From Antedon mediterranea (Eukaryota; Echinodermata; Crinoidea; Comatulida; Antedonidae): a stretch of 64,000 bases of DNA. The first letter of the stretch is position 1; every line of letters begins with the position of its first letter. Made by a program: the position numbers and the translations under genes. The DNA is taken from the NCBI RefSeq assembly GCF_964355755.1, contig NC_092671.1:40437804-40501803 (forward strand), read 5' to 3'. Positions 24,627-36,308 of the stretch are shown here, piece after piece. Under the pieces are notes generated by a model. It searched no databases. It saw only the letters and a list, made by a program, of their open reading frames with translations, and was not told where the DNA came from.

Positions 24627-25468
24627 TACAAACAATGTTACCATAACCAAACGTGTCATCAGCCATATCACCAATATAACAACACAAACAATGTTACCAT
24701 AACCAAACGTGTCATCAGCCATATCACCAATATAAACAACACAAACAATGTTACCATAACCAAACGTGTCATTAGCCATATCACCAATATAAACAACACA
24801 AACAATGTTACCATAACCAAACGTGTCATCAGCCATATCACCAATATAACAACACAAACAATGTTACCATAACCAAACGTGTCATCAGCCATATCACCAA
24901 TATAAACAACACAAACAATGTTACCATAACCAAACGTGTCATCAGCCATATCACCAATATAACAACACAAACAATGTTACCATAACCAAACGTGTCATCA
25001 GCCATATCACCAATATAACAACACAAACAATGTTACCATAACCAAACTTGTCATCAGCCATATCACCAATATAAACAACACTAACAATGTTACCATAACC
25101 AAACGTGTCATCAGCCATATCACCAATATAACAACACTAACAATGTTACCATAACCAAACTTGTCATCAGCCATATCACCAATATAAACAACACAAACAA
25201 TGTTACCATAACCAAACGTGTCATCAGCCATATCACCAATATAACAACACAAACAATGTTACCATAACCAAACGTGTCATCAGCCATATCACCAATATAA
25301 CAACACAAACAATGTTACCATAACCAAACGTGTCATCAGCCATATCACCAATATAACAACACAAACAATGTTACCATAACCAAACGTGTCATCAGCCATA
25401 TCACCAATATAACAACACAAACAATGTTACCATAACCAAACGTGTCATCAGCCATATCACCAATATAA
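24627..25468. repeat. 56-57-bp x ~15 minisatellite
   Basis: About fifteen units around 'aatgttaccataaccaaacg' and 'tcatcagccatatcaccaat'. They alternate between 'tataacaacac' and 'tataaacaacac' spacers, which makes the unit 56 or 57 bp. Because the length varies, no single frame runs through it; short ORFs on both strands are repeat by-products. It lies upstream of the C2-domain exons, presumably in an intron of that gene. Confidence 0.95.
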
Positions 25469-27960
25469 ATAACAACACAAACAAATCAAAGGTTTCAACA
25501 CAGAAATATATTTCTATTCTATTTCTATGTTCAGAATAGACAGTTTTATTGGTTATATTTTTCACTATTCTTTAATCCGAATGTCAATAATGTAAACCTA
25601 CCTTCTTTGCCATCCTCACAATATCCAATTTATGAATCAATTTTTAACCAGATGTTTTTCCTGAAAAAAAAAAGGATTATTATTTATATAATACAATAAT
25701 TATCATAATTCATAAATGAATTATTTTTAATGAGGCTTGCGTGTCGTATTTTATCTGGCAGCAGGCACAATATGATATTCCCGAGGTTTTAAGATTAGCT
25801 CCATGCTCTGGTGTTGTGGCTATGATACATAACATTGACAATTACACTGACGTCATCATTATTTAATACCGGTACTGAGTACCAGCAAGTAACGTCAACA
25901 CAATAGAGTATTAAAACCAGTTACAATTATTTCGTCACGTAACTGCAGTATTACATGACAACAATTGGACTAACACGACTGTTCAGCACAGGGTGCAAAT
26001 TAACACTGCTTTTGTCGTTGGATAGTGAAGCCATAAAATAAACAAGAAGCTACAAACTAACATCTCAATAGTAGTCCCATAAACTATTTTTTTCGGCACC
26101 GATGCTGTAGACTTACAGAACGTCTTTCGGATGAAGCATTAAGCATAGGCCTATACTTATTGGTTTACTTTATTGCATAATGCTAGGCCTACTTCGGTAC
26201 TCTCTAAATTTACCTTTCCTCTAGTCAGGCCTTATCTCGTTTTAAAACAAGAAATAACGAGAAAAAAGTAGGCACTCTACATATTCAGTAGGCCTACAAA
26301 ACACATCACAATGATAATTGGATTCAGTTTATAATGTTAACTATTACTTTATACATTTTTGTATCCTCGGTGTACTCATACAATGGCGTACTAATAATAC
26401 TTTAATAATTATAAAAATAAGAATTATATCACAGTCTTCTTCAGAAAAGTGGAATGTGTCATTAAATTGACCTGATAATATAACAGAATGCACACGTCGT
26501 AATCTGGCGTATTATAACTCAAGCACTGCTATTCTATTATTGTATTTCGTTTAATAACTTTGTATTGTATGTTACTGTGTCCTGAATAGTACTGTAGTCT
26601 ATTTATAATTTCACAATAATCCTGGATCCGTCACTGAGATTTCTTCGATAAAAATTACAAAATTATCAAAGCACTGGTCTAACAATCCAATCACTGAGCA
26701 GATACATCCGTATGCTTATAATATTAATTCTGTGATAAAAGGTTGATTCGATAATCAATATTATTAATCGATAACAAATGACGAACCGATGGTACATAAA
26801 AATGGTGTCAAATTCAATATATTTTAAAATAGTAGGATTAACTATGTACCGTATCATCCCACGATAAACTGAATTGAATATCATTCAATGTATTCACCAG
26901 GCAATGTGAATTCATCACATTGCTTCCGCGATGTTCTGCTCCGCTCTTTAAAATCAACAATGTTAAAATCGGAATTATTATGGCATAAATAATATCACAA
27001 TACAAATATTCTTTTTATTGACAATATAAACACTCGCAACACGAATAGCAATAGAAGTATAATACGTCTGTATACTTTCAGATTAAAAACCTGTTATATG
27101 GCTTCACAGTGCCTGTATAGGCATACAATACTACAATACGGTTCCACAAACCACCAGTTGGTAGAACTTTTTGTGGCGTCACATAATTATTTGGACTTAT
27201 GTGACATGGGGCTTTACTGTTAAAAGCTTACTAACCCGTTTGTCTACATTAACTTATACAAACACATTGAAAGAACCATCTTACTTGTTTTTAGACGTGA
27301 TTTACACTCAGCTGAATACTTCCAGGTTGAAACTCCATGTCTATTTCGTTTGATTGTAGGAGGCATTGAACCGAGGAATGTTAACAAAAGAAGTTAAACA
27401 ATAGATTATACTGTAGGATATTTTGTTTAAACACCAACAAATTAATAGCGCCACCTTTTTACCATTATTAGTGACCACGGTTATACCATGGAGGAATTAT
27501 TTAGATTTAAATAATGATTTAGATTTAAATAATGATTTAGATTTAAATAATGATTTAGATTTAAATAATGATTTAGATTTAATTCATTCCTTTATGGTTA
27601 TAGTATAAGAGCCCCTCCCTTGTGACACCTCTTGTCAGATGACGCCAACGCCACGCCGTGCTATGGGGAAACTTTCCATGAACGAATCCTTAATTGGAGT
27701 TCTTATGGCTTAATTAATAAAAATATTACTTAAATTTAAAGAACATCGGGAAATTATGTACTGTTTTTTTTAATCACATTCGGCCAATATTGAATTATAT
27801 ATGTGTTGTCCATGGGTTGCCTTTGTCAGAAAGAAAGTTAATCTTTATGGTGAATCTAATTCACCATAAAGGTCTTTCACATCCTGTTCCGGCACGGTTC
27901 TGGAACAGGTGTGAAAGACTATATGCATGTAGCTGAACACCTTTTACGCGAATTAGACGT
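25469..27960. other. Gene-poor stretch with one small tandem repeat
   Basis: No convincing exon on either strand. A possible splice pair at 25664-25611 (minus) is discussed under rejected items. Five copies of an 18-bp unit, gatttagatttaaataat, lie at about 27505-27582. The rest is AT-rich with TAGGCCTA words. Confidence 0.5.
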
Positions 27961-28178
27961 TAAGCTTGGTTCCCACTAGCGACGCAACGTAATGCAATCT
28001 ACGCAACGTAAGAAAATGCCCTTCTAATAATAGTGTTTTCCCTCGCCCCCTGCGTGAAATAAAACCTGCGATGTTTGCAACACTATTGCGTCGTCGGTTC
28101 CCACTTGTGATTACGCAATACAGCACTTTGCGTCAATATGTCGCTGCGGTGCGTTCCAGTGGGAACCAGTACGCTTTA
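27961..28178. mobile_element. Diverged family B MITE
   Basis: Ends taagcttggttcccactagc and ccagtgggaaccagtacgct match family B, but the interior differs from the other three copies: it carries cgccccctgcg and ttgcgtcgtcggttcccact. It is probably a sub-family or composite, and lies about 600 bp upstream of the next gene's start. Confidence 0.65.
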
Positions 28179-28775
28179 CCCCCGTCTCTAATACCAACTG
28201 TGTAGATCTGTGTGTGAACAGAGATCTAACGTAGGCCTAATGTGGCGGAGGACGTACGTACCACTCGAGGTGACGTACACCACATGACACTTACATTACA
28301 TTACAAGTGTTGGATACCAATTTAAGCTAATAAATATTTAGCTGATCAACTATTGTTATTTTAAATTGATTTAAGAATATAGTATATAGGCCTACTTCTA
28401 ACACCAATTTCTTGATTTCTCAATAAAGCATTATCCGAGGTAATTTGCGGTGAAAGCACAATCGTACGAAGTATAGGTTCGTATAGGGGGAATTCTAATG
28501 AATTTCCAAGATTTGATTCATCATGTTCGATGGTCCCGGATACATAGTCGTAAGATATTTCAAAATATGTGATTCTTTATGTCTCAGGATTTTCCAGTGA
28601 AGCTAAAAATAATAGTATTCAAACGTGCGTGATTGACCACTGCAGACGAAACGAACTGTAAAATTCGATAGAATACATGTATTATGAGCCTGAAGAGCGA
28701 GGCAGATGAGCCTTTATAGTCTGTGTAAACATTGGATCATCACAGCAGGGATAATTAGAATACTACAGTGCTGAT

Positions 28776-31700
28776 ATGGTACCGGTAAGTAGCAATGTTC
28801 TAGAGATGGGAGTTATTACCATATTGTTATTTGTTATCAGTCTTGCCCTCATACCGCCTGGCCTCATCCACGAGTTTAAGACACACCCCACAATAACAGA
28901 TTAGAAAGAATAAATAAACATACACACGCCCTTTTCGTAATCACAGTTTGGCGTTATTAAACTGAACATTTTACAATATGGTGTTTGAATATAATACTTA
29001 TATAGGTGAAAGGTTTTAGATACATATTTCATGATGATGCTAATGTTACAGCGTATAGTGAGATATTGTAAACGTACAGTATGTAGTAGGCATACACATT
29101 AGATATGGTGACCCCATAAATCATTTGTAGACACGTCATGTCATGTGAATACATTTTAAGCTCATTAAATTGAATTACAGTATTATTTACAACATGTATT
29201 TCTATATTCCTACAATACATTCATGCTGTGCCGTATAATCCATTATATAGTGTTTACAACATTTTATATTTATTATGTCGTCTCTTCCTCATTATCATAC
29301 GAAGGTAAAAGGTAAAATTGACTATGCACTGAACGCTTCAGTTGGATGATGATGATGTCGATGATACAAACCGAATGTGTTGTGACGTGTTGCTCGATTG
29401 GATAATAAATGCACAATGAATAATAATAATAATAATAATAATATTTAAAATTACTAAAGATAATAGGTTAATTGTTTTTTTTTTTATTGTGTTGACCACA
29501 TTTCTATTTTCGAATGCTACCTTATTTTTTTTTTATGAGTTTTTTTGTTTAACATAACAAGTAAAATAAATAAATAAATAAATATATTCAGACATTGGAT
29601 TATTTTCAGTAGGGATGTCCAATCTGAAACTAAGTACATGAAGCCTATTACGCCCTTTTCAAAATCCATGACTTCTATTATGGGACGCGTAATAGCCTAT
29701 AGATACGAGCAATTATTTTTTTTTTACAGAATAAAGCGCCGAAGAATGAGTATTTGGTTCTGGACGCTGCGTATCAACTACGAACTATTTACGAAAGTGA
29801 AAATGATCCCAAGAAGATAAAAGGTGATCTTTCACATTATCTATATAATCAATATATTTATATCGTAGTGTAAGCATGGTAAGGTATGTTCAGTAATCCG
29901 TGGCGTTAATTAAGCCAAGGTGTGTTCAGACACAACGATCAACATTACAATGCCTTGCGATTAAAACACCCTGATCATTATGCAGATAGAATGTGTGTAC
30001 ATTCATGACAATGCATGAACATTTACATCCCAGACTTTTGTTTAATTTTTATTTATAATTTTGTAATTTTATTATCATAGTTAAGTTAAATATGACAATA
30101 ACTAATAGATCTAGATGCATTTTAAAGTTTAAAGTTAAGCCAGTCTCGTGTGCAATCGGACTTTTATTATTCATTTCGCGTCATTTTTCATTCATTCAGT
30201 CATTATTCAGTATCAATCATTGTGTCATATATCTATCATATAGGCCTACCCCCATTCATTTTCCATTTCAATTCATTTCAGAATTGACAGTTCGTTCATC
30301 ATGGGAAAAGAAGTCCAATGTCACGAATTGCGCCGATTGTTCAAAGACATTTAAAAACCGAGTGATTCAAGGTTTTAAAAGAAAACTTCACCAAAAAAAC
30401 GCCGTTGATAAATTCAGATGTTTGTTGTGTGGAAATGTGTTTTGCAAAGAATGTGTGAACGAAATTCCTCATTATATATTCAGTATGTTGATATAACTTT
30501 ACTTTGAATCGAAATACATAATAAAATGATAATAGATTTAAAATAACTGACTTTTACAGAATAAAAAAAAACGACGCTCCAAATCTAGAAAAGGCCATAG
30601 AGTGATGGCTTCTGAAAATGATCGAAACTATATAGAATTGTTTTCTGAGATGGTTATCATTAGGTCCAGCTTCGAACAATAAAAACAGTTACTAAAACGT
30701 TGCTTTTCGAATCCGACAAGACAAGCATTCAAATTAATGGTTATTTTTTTCAGACTTATCAGAGGAACAGGAGCAGAAACGAATAGATGCGTGTGGAAAA
30801 TGCATTATGGAAGTCAACGAAGAGTATACACGTAAGACACAAGAACAAAATTTAGACGAAACAGTAACGAAGGTAATTACTATAATCAGTAAACTGATTC
30901 GTTTTCTGTTATTTTACTACAGTAGTGCAGTAGAGTAATTTCAAAACTATGTACTTTAGATAAAGGAAGAAATAGAAAGATGGAACGAAACTTGGGAAAA
31001 ATACACGACGATGAAAAAATCTATAAGGTACGTATGCTGATCATTAAAATACAGTATAAAAGATATAGGCACTCGTACATTGGTCAGATGTTATACTTTG
31101 ACGTAATTGTACTTGAACAACTCGGTAAATAAACGCACACGCGTATACGTACTACGTACCGTGGGCCCTATACTATTTGGGATACATTACCAACCGTAAT
31201 ACTTTAAAATCATATATTTTAATTTATAATTGAAGCAAATATACTAATATTGAAATTGATGACATGGAAAAGGAAGTTCTTGAGGGAATGGATGCTATTT
31301 CACACTGGAGGTACGTTTGTGCATGGAGTTATACATTATATACCACCATGGTTTGTGTGTGTAATGATAGGCAATTGTCGAATTAATTGATGAATGGCAT
31401 ACAGCTTATTAGAAATGTCATAATTAACAATAATTATATTCAGGGGCGGTCGCGCCCTCCAGGGGCGGTCGCAGGACTATTTTAAGTCGGTTGCCCAAAG
31501 AGTTCATGATTAATTTATAATCACTAGATGGCACGCTCGCTTCGCTCGCGTACCATCTAGGTCGTGCCCACATATGGTTCTCGAATACATAGTAATTTCA
31601 GCGTAAAAAAACTGGCGATTTCAAAATGTAGGCCTACGTACCGCATGACTATAAAACATTTATTTATGTATTTATGTAGTCAACCAAAATTAGCACCGTG

Positions 31701-33220
31701 CGAATTACTTCCAAAAGAGAAACTTCTCACAAAATGAGTCCAAATGTTTCATTTGGACTCATTTAAACAAACCCAATTTGTATTTTGTATCTAACATTAT
31801 TGAGGGTTGGGTTTTTTTTTTAATAGGCCTATAAATAACATAACACTAAATAGAGTAAAACATTTCCGATTTAATAACTGTTAAAATTGTCACTGTCATA
31901 GTCGATTGAAATAGTAAAGTACATGTAACGATACACCACCACGACGTTTATATTTTTTGTAATTATTAATCAATACAAACGTTGAGAAGCAACTGTCAGT
32001 AATAAAGTATTATATTATTATGTGTTTATAATCTAAAAGTAGGGGCTACCCACACTCACAGTAATAAAGTTTATTAGTATATTTGTTTATATTATAATAA
32101 ACAGTAGGCCTACCAACGCACACAATAAGAAATTTGCGATTCAAATGGCTATCAAAAGTGGTTAATACCTATTTACAGTATTGTATAGGTTTACAATACT
32201 ATTTATGTTTATTCTCAAAGGGCCCATAAATTGACCTACTTGTGTTAAATCATGGAGGTATGCAAGCATGGTTAAACCAAATAATTTGGAATGTTCCATT
32301 CATCGCAAATCAATACATTTGTATAAACGTATATTAAATCTATCAAAATAGTATTTTTTAAAGAAAATCGGCCTGTCTTCAACATTATGATACTCTACTC
32401 GAGCTGTTCAACCGGTTTTCAGCTATTAAAAACAATTATCGTAGGAGGAGATAGGAAAATGCGAAGTATCTTCGTATTATTGTGTACAGGTATTTTTCAT
32501 GAGGACATCCATTAGACAGTGTATACCACGATCGGAAAACACCCCTATTTGGGGCAAATGGTTGAACCTAAATTCGTTTTAATTGTCAATAACTAATTAT
32601 CTAACTAAATTTAATTAGTAAACAGGGTTACATCAGGTGGTTAAAATCAGTACCGAGATTATGACCAACTTTACATACCATCGAGTACACATTCTAGAAA
32701 TAACGCGCGATTTACAGAATTTTGCCCTTACGTAAATTTATATATAGATGAATCTTACATGCGAGAGTACCATTTCCGGCTCAAATACTCAGTGTCTACA
32801 GACACTTTGGGAAACCCCCTTAAAATAGTCCCGCGACCGCTCCTGATATTGAATCTATTTCAGTAGGCCTATAATTTAAATGTATACTTTACTAGGTACA
32901 ATTATTAGAGGAATTACAAACTTTATTATTCATTATTTAGGCTTGAGTTACAAATTGATTGGAAAGATGACAACGGAATTATTACACAAGACACGTATGA
33001 TGAAATCATGAGTATTTGCGATAACATTATCAGTAGAGAGAAAGAATTACATCTACTTAAAAATCAAAACAACGAAATTAATATTGTTAAGAAAAAAGAA
33101 TCGCGTTGCCGTACTTGTATTAGAAAATGCTTGTGTTGTTTTGGTGTAAAAGAAGATAAACAAAATGAAGCAGACGATAGCGTTGATGAAACTCAGCATT
33201 TTAAAACAGCAGCTTTGTAA
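28776..33220 (+). CDS. Uncharacterised FYVE-like zinc-finger protein, seven exons
   Basis: I do not recognise the gene. Exons 28776-28784, 29730-29823, 30282-30482, 30754-30872, 30960-31027, 31236-31310, 32941-33220 join in phase to 281 aa. Four cysteine pairs lie at 51/54, 81/84, 89/92 and 115/118. The CLLCGNVFCKEC core has the exact C-x2-C-x4-C-x2-C spacing of FYVE fingers, and W42 precedes the first pair. The PI3P-binding basic RHHC motif is missing: the residues before the second pair are NAVDKF, and the gap from the first pair is long (26). After the finger come charged helical segments (KEEIERWNETWEKY, IDDMEKEVLEGMDAISHW). The C-terminus contains CRTCIRKCLCCFG, six cysteines in a basic context that could be palmitoylated. 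The 3-codon first exon (ATG GTA CCG before gtaagt) is the weakest call. A 1.4-kb transposon fills much of intron 6. Confidence 0.72.
29413..29590. repeat. Simple repeats in intron 1 of the FYVE-like gene
   Basis: A (aat)n run near 29418-29440, poly-T tracts and an aaataaataaataaata run near 29565-29583. Simple sequence only. Confidence 0.85.
31441..32845. mobile_element. hAT-like non-autonomous DNA element
   Basis: Terminal inverted repeats CAGGGGCGGTCGC and the complement of GCGACCGCTCCTG, continuing about 40 bp (left arm from 31460, 'ggactattttaag' and 'cccaaag'). The CAGGG start resembles hAT elements. The flanks read attatatt before and atattgaat after, a 5-bp match (atatt) where hAT normally makes 8 bp. 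The first 19 bp of the left end are present twice, at 31441 and 31460. No transposase ORF. It lies in intron 6 of the FYVE-like gene. Confidence 0.7.
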
Positions 33221-33242
33221 TGTTTACTGAAAAGGAGTCTCC

Positions 33243-33385
33243 AAAGCTCTGTTTACACTATCAACTTTACGTAACAAAAACATGTGATGTGCCCATATAT
33301 GGACATGATGACATCATATCACTACCATATTTGAACATATCACACTTTTTTGTCAAACTAGTTTGATAGTGTAGACAGAGCTTTA
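33243..33385. mobile_element. Family A MITE after the FYVE-like gene
   Basis: Complete copy with both inverted ends, starting 22 bp past the stop codon at 33220, so it is probably part of the 3' UTR. Confidence 0.8.
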
Positions 33386-36049
33386 GATCATCAAAATAAC
33401 TTCATAGTGCTTCGTGCTAGTTTTTTTTTTATATACTGCCATTATAATTATCAATTATTTAATTTTCACAAACGACGTATTTCAAAAGCTAATTGAAATA
33501 TTGGGGTACTTGCTATCTTTTCTTTCTATATGAATATTGTAACTCATGACATTAACCACACTACCGGTACAGCAATCTATTACAGTGCAATGATGTACAC
33601 TATTTATGTTAAGTATCTCATATACTACATTTATATAAAATATATAATTGCTAGTGCTTTCTAATTTAATATTATACATTTGTAATTCTAAAGGTTAATA
33701 TGACATATGGTCAACACACGTGAAATTCACAGTATTTGGTTAAAAGAAGTAAATAAGATAACTGAATATCCTGTAGGCCTACTGAAGTTTATTTTATGAA
33801 AGTAAATTTTGCTCTAATTTCCGTCAATTTTAAATGAATAAGTGAATTTACTAAAGTGCTTTGCTTTGTTGAACTCATACCACAATCTTGCCAAATAATT
33901 GTTAGTTTACTAAGAACAGCAAGCAAGTACGTATATATTCGCTTTTATTCATAGTCATTGGACATAATTACTGTATAATCCTGCGTGAATGAATGTACGT
34001 ATTACTTCCTGTGACCTGACATACTGAAATGCAATCACAAATAGGTAGCATGCCGTCACACGTTCGTAAATTGATAGATATTCAATAATGTAGATAAGTA
34101 ATATTATTATCGCTATTGTATGGAGAATATGCGAGTAAAATTTAATGTTTGATTAAAGGCTACTGGTAAAATGATGGATACATATGTTTAATTTGTACAA
34201 AAATACTCTTACGTAACATAAACCATATCCTGTTCAAATTCTAAAATCAACATTTTATTCGTACACAATATCATTACTAATCATTCGAAATATTTATACC
34301 AAGTATCAAGCCTGAAATTTGTTTAACGTATAATCTTTGGCAGGTGCTGAGTAGAAAGAGAAACACCCCGCCCCTCCCTTAATTTAAATTCTATAAACAA
34401 TAGTTCAAAAAAATCAAAATCTGTGTGTTTTTATGTTCAACTATGAAGTCTTCTACCTGCATCTCCATCGTCTGAGACAATAGTTCCATTTTTATTGGAT
34501 GAATCTTCAGAAATTCAATCCTTAAACACCACTTACATACAGGAGCCTATTCACTACAAGTTATGCTTGGATTTAGACTCCTCCACTTTATATATATCTT
34601 AATAGTAAAGTGAAATAAATGAAATGAACATACAGTGAGAATCGTTGTGTTTGACATTACTTGAACTTTGAAATGCAAATTATAGTTTACTGACATTAAC
34701 ACCTGTTCTCACGAAAACGTTGATAAATCCTTCCAAATGGCAAAATTACTTGAAAATCAATATAGAAATTGACACGGGGAAATATCTATTTAGCAATATT
34801 CAAACAACGTTATCCATGTTATCAAATGGTTTTCACACACTATAGGTAGAGTTTTATAAAATATTATATGCCAACAAAATATTCCAGAACATATACAAGT
34901 ACATGTAGTATATATAATAGCCAAAACACAATTTGTTGAATAAAATTTATATAAACACTATTAAAAGGTCATCATTCTCTCAAGGTAAACAGTCACCGCA
35001 GAATAAAAAAAACAGTAATAATTAAACATTAATATATTCACAATTTCTGTATAAATTAAATTCAATTTTTTTTTGTTAAATTCATTCTTATAAATTCATA
35101 TAAATTACAAGCACATTAACTTAATATTAACAAAATAAAATAATGTTCTCATATTACTTCATTAAAATCATTAAATCATCTTGGCAGCATGATTTTGTTT
35201 AAATGTATAAATTACAGTTACACCAAAGTTTTACAGAATATTGTACATATTTATATACATTCAGTAAGAATTGAAGACAATTTTACACTCACAAGTTATA
35301 AGGCAAGTTAGAGGTAAAATCATGTTATTTTTAATTTGGTTCTTCATTTACAAATACAATTTTTACATTGCATACACAGGTGCTCCATTGTCACACAAAA
35401 ATGACTATACAATAACTGTTTAAAACGGATGGCATACTTCATTATAAAATCAGAAATACTTATTCAACTATATGAGTTAATATATACAGTAAATTTAGGA
35501 TAGTAAAATAATAAAATTGCAACTAAAAAATACACTGTACTATGAAACTACTGTGAAACAAACACTATTGTCATTAGGTTCAGTGTTAGGGTGCAGTAAT
35601 ATTGTCACTTAATAATTTACTTAAATGTAATTTAATTTTGCATAAAACATCTTAGTAATTTTTTAGTGAAAGTATCATTTCTAAAGCATCAGACACTTAT
35701 ACATGTTAACTTGTTATGTTTTATTTAAACACATCTAGACCAGCTTTCAAAAAAGCTTTTAATCCATCAAGGTCTCAAGTTGTTATTTGCACATTGTCTG
35801 ATAACATTCTCTATTCATGAATGTTACAGTCATTTTATCAAGTATCAATTGATGTGAATTCCTACATATTATAGCAACCACTGATTAATGCTATTATAAT
35901 ACCTGATGACAATGTGCCACAAATGTACCAACAAAATTATTGTTGCAAATTTGTTATTTCCTAAAGGAACTAGATCTTGGAAATGAAAATCACTCTTAGT
36001 CTTAGAAATAAGATAAAAATCTAATTAAAATTATTAAATATTCTTTCCT
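33386..36049. other. Convergent intergenic region and possible MPP7 3' UTR
   Basis: Lies between the plus-strand FYVE-like gene and the minus-strand MPP7 gene. Very AT-rich, no coding exon recognised. The part above about 35,000 may be MPP7 3' UTR, but I cannot place its end. Confidence 0.45.
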
Positions 36050-36308
36050 GATTCATGAGCTAGGCACCCACTGTGGCTCCCTACCTTCTCCATGAGCTAG
36101 GCACTCACTGTAGCTCCCTATTTCATCCATAAGCTAGGCACCCACTGTGGCGCCCTACCTCATCTATGAGCTAGGCACCTACTGTGGCTCCCTACCTCAT
36201 CCATGAGCTAGCCACCTACTGTGGCTCCCTACCTCTTCCATGAGCTAGCCACCCACTGTGTCTCCCTACCTCATCCATGAGCTAGGCACCCACTGTGGTT
36301 CCCTTTCA
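36050..36308 (-). repeat. 37-bp x 7 minisatellite made from the last codons of MPP7
   Basis: Seven tandem units starting at 36056, 36093, 36130, 36167, 36204, 36241 and 36278. The last one, first in gene order, is the true coding end of MPP7: [11 protein letters not shown] plus stop. The other six lie downstream of the stop and keep recognisable but decayed versions of the same codons. The 37-bp unit shifts frame, so the extra copies cannot extend the protein simply. Confidence 0.93.

Noticed and set aside
24624-25308. Several overlapping minus-strand ORFs with MCCYIGDMADDTFGYGN-like repeats
   Set aside because: Products of the 56/57-bp minisatellite; they frameshift with the unit length and have no splice or start context.
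25604-25664. Possible upstream exon for the C2-domain gene (minus, donor at 25610)
   Set aside because: The phase fits and it would give EDGKEDPYVKV, but an in-frame stop lies nine codons before the donor and there is no acceptor or start codon after it, so it cannot supply the missing N-terminal part.
30560-30620. Acceptor-like site tttttacag|aataaaa in the FYVE-like gene
   Set aside because: In the required phase it gives a stop at the second codon; the exon at 30754 joins in frame instead.
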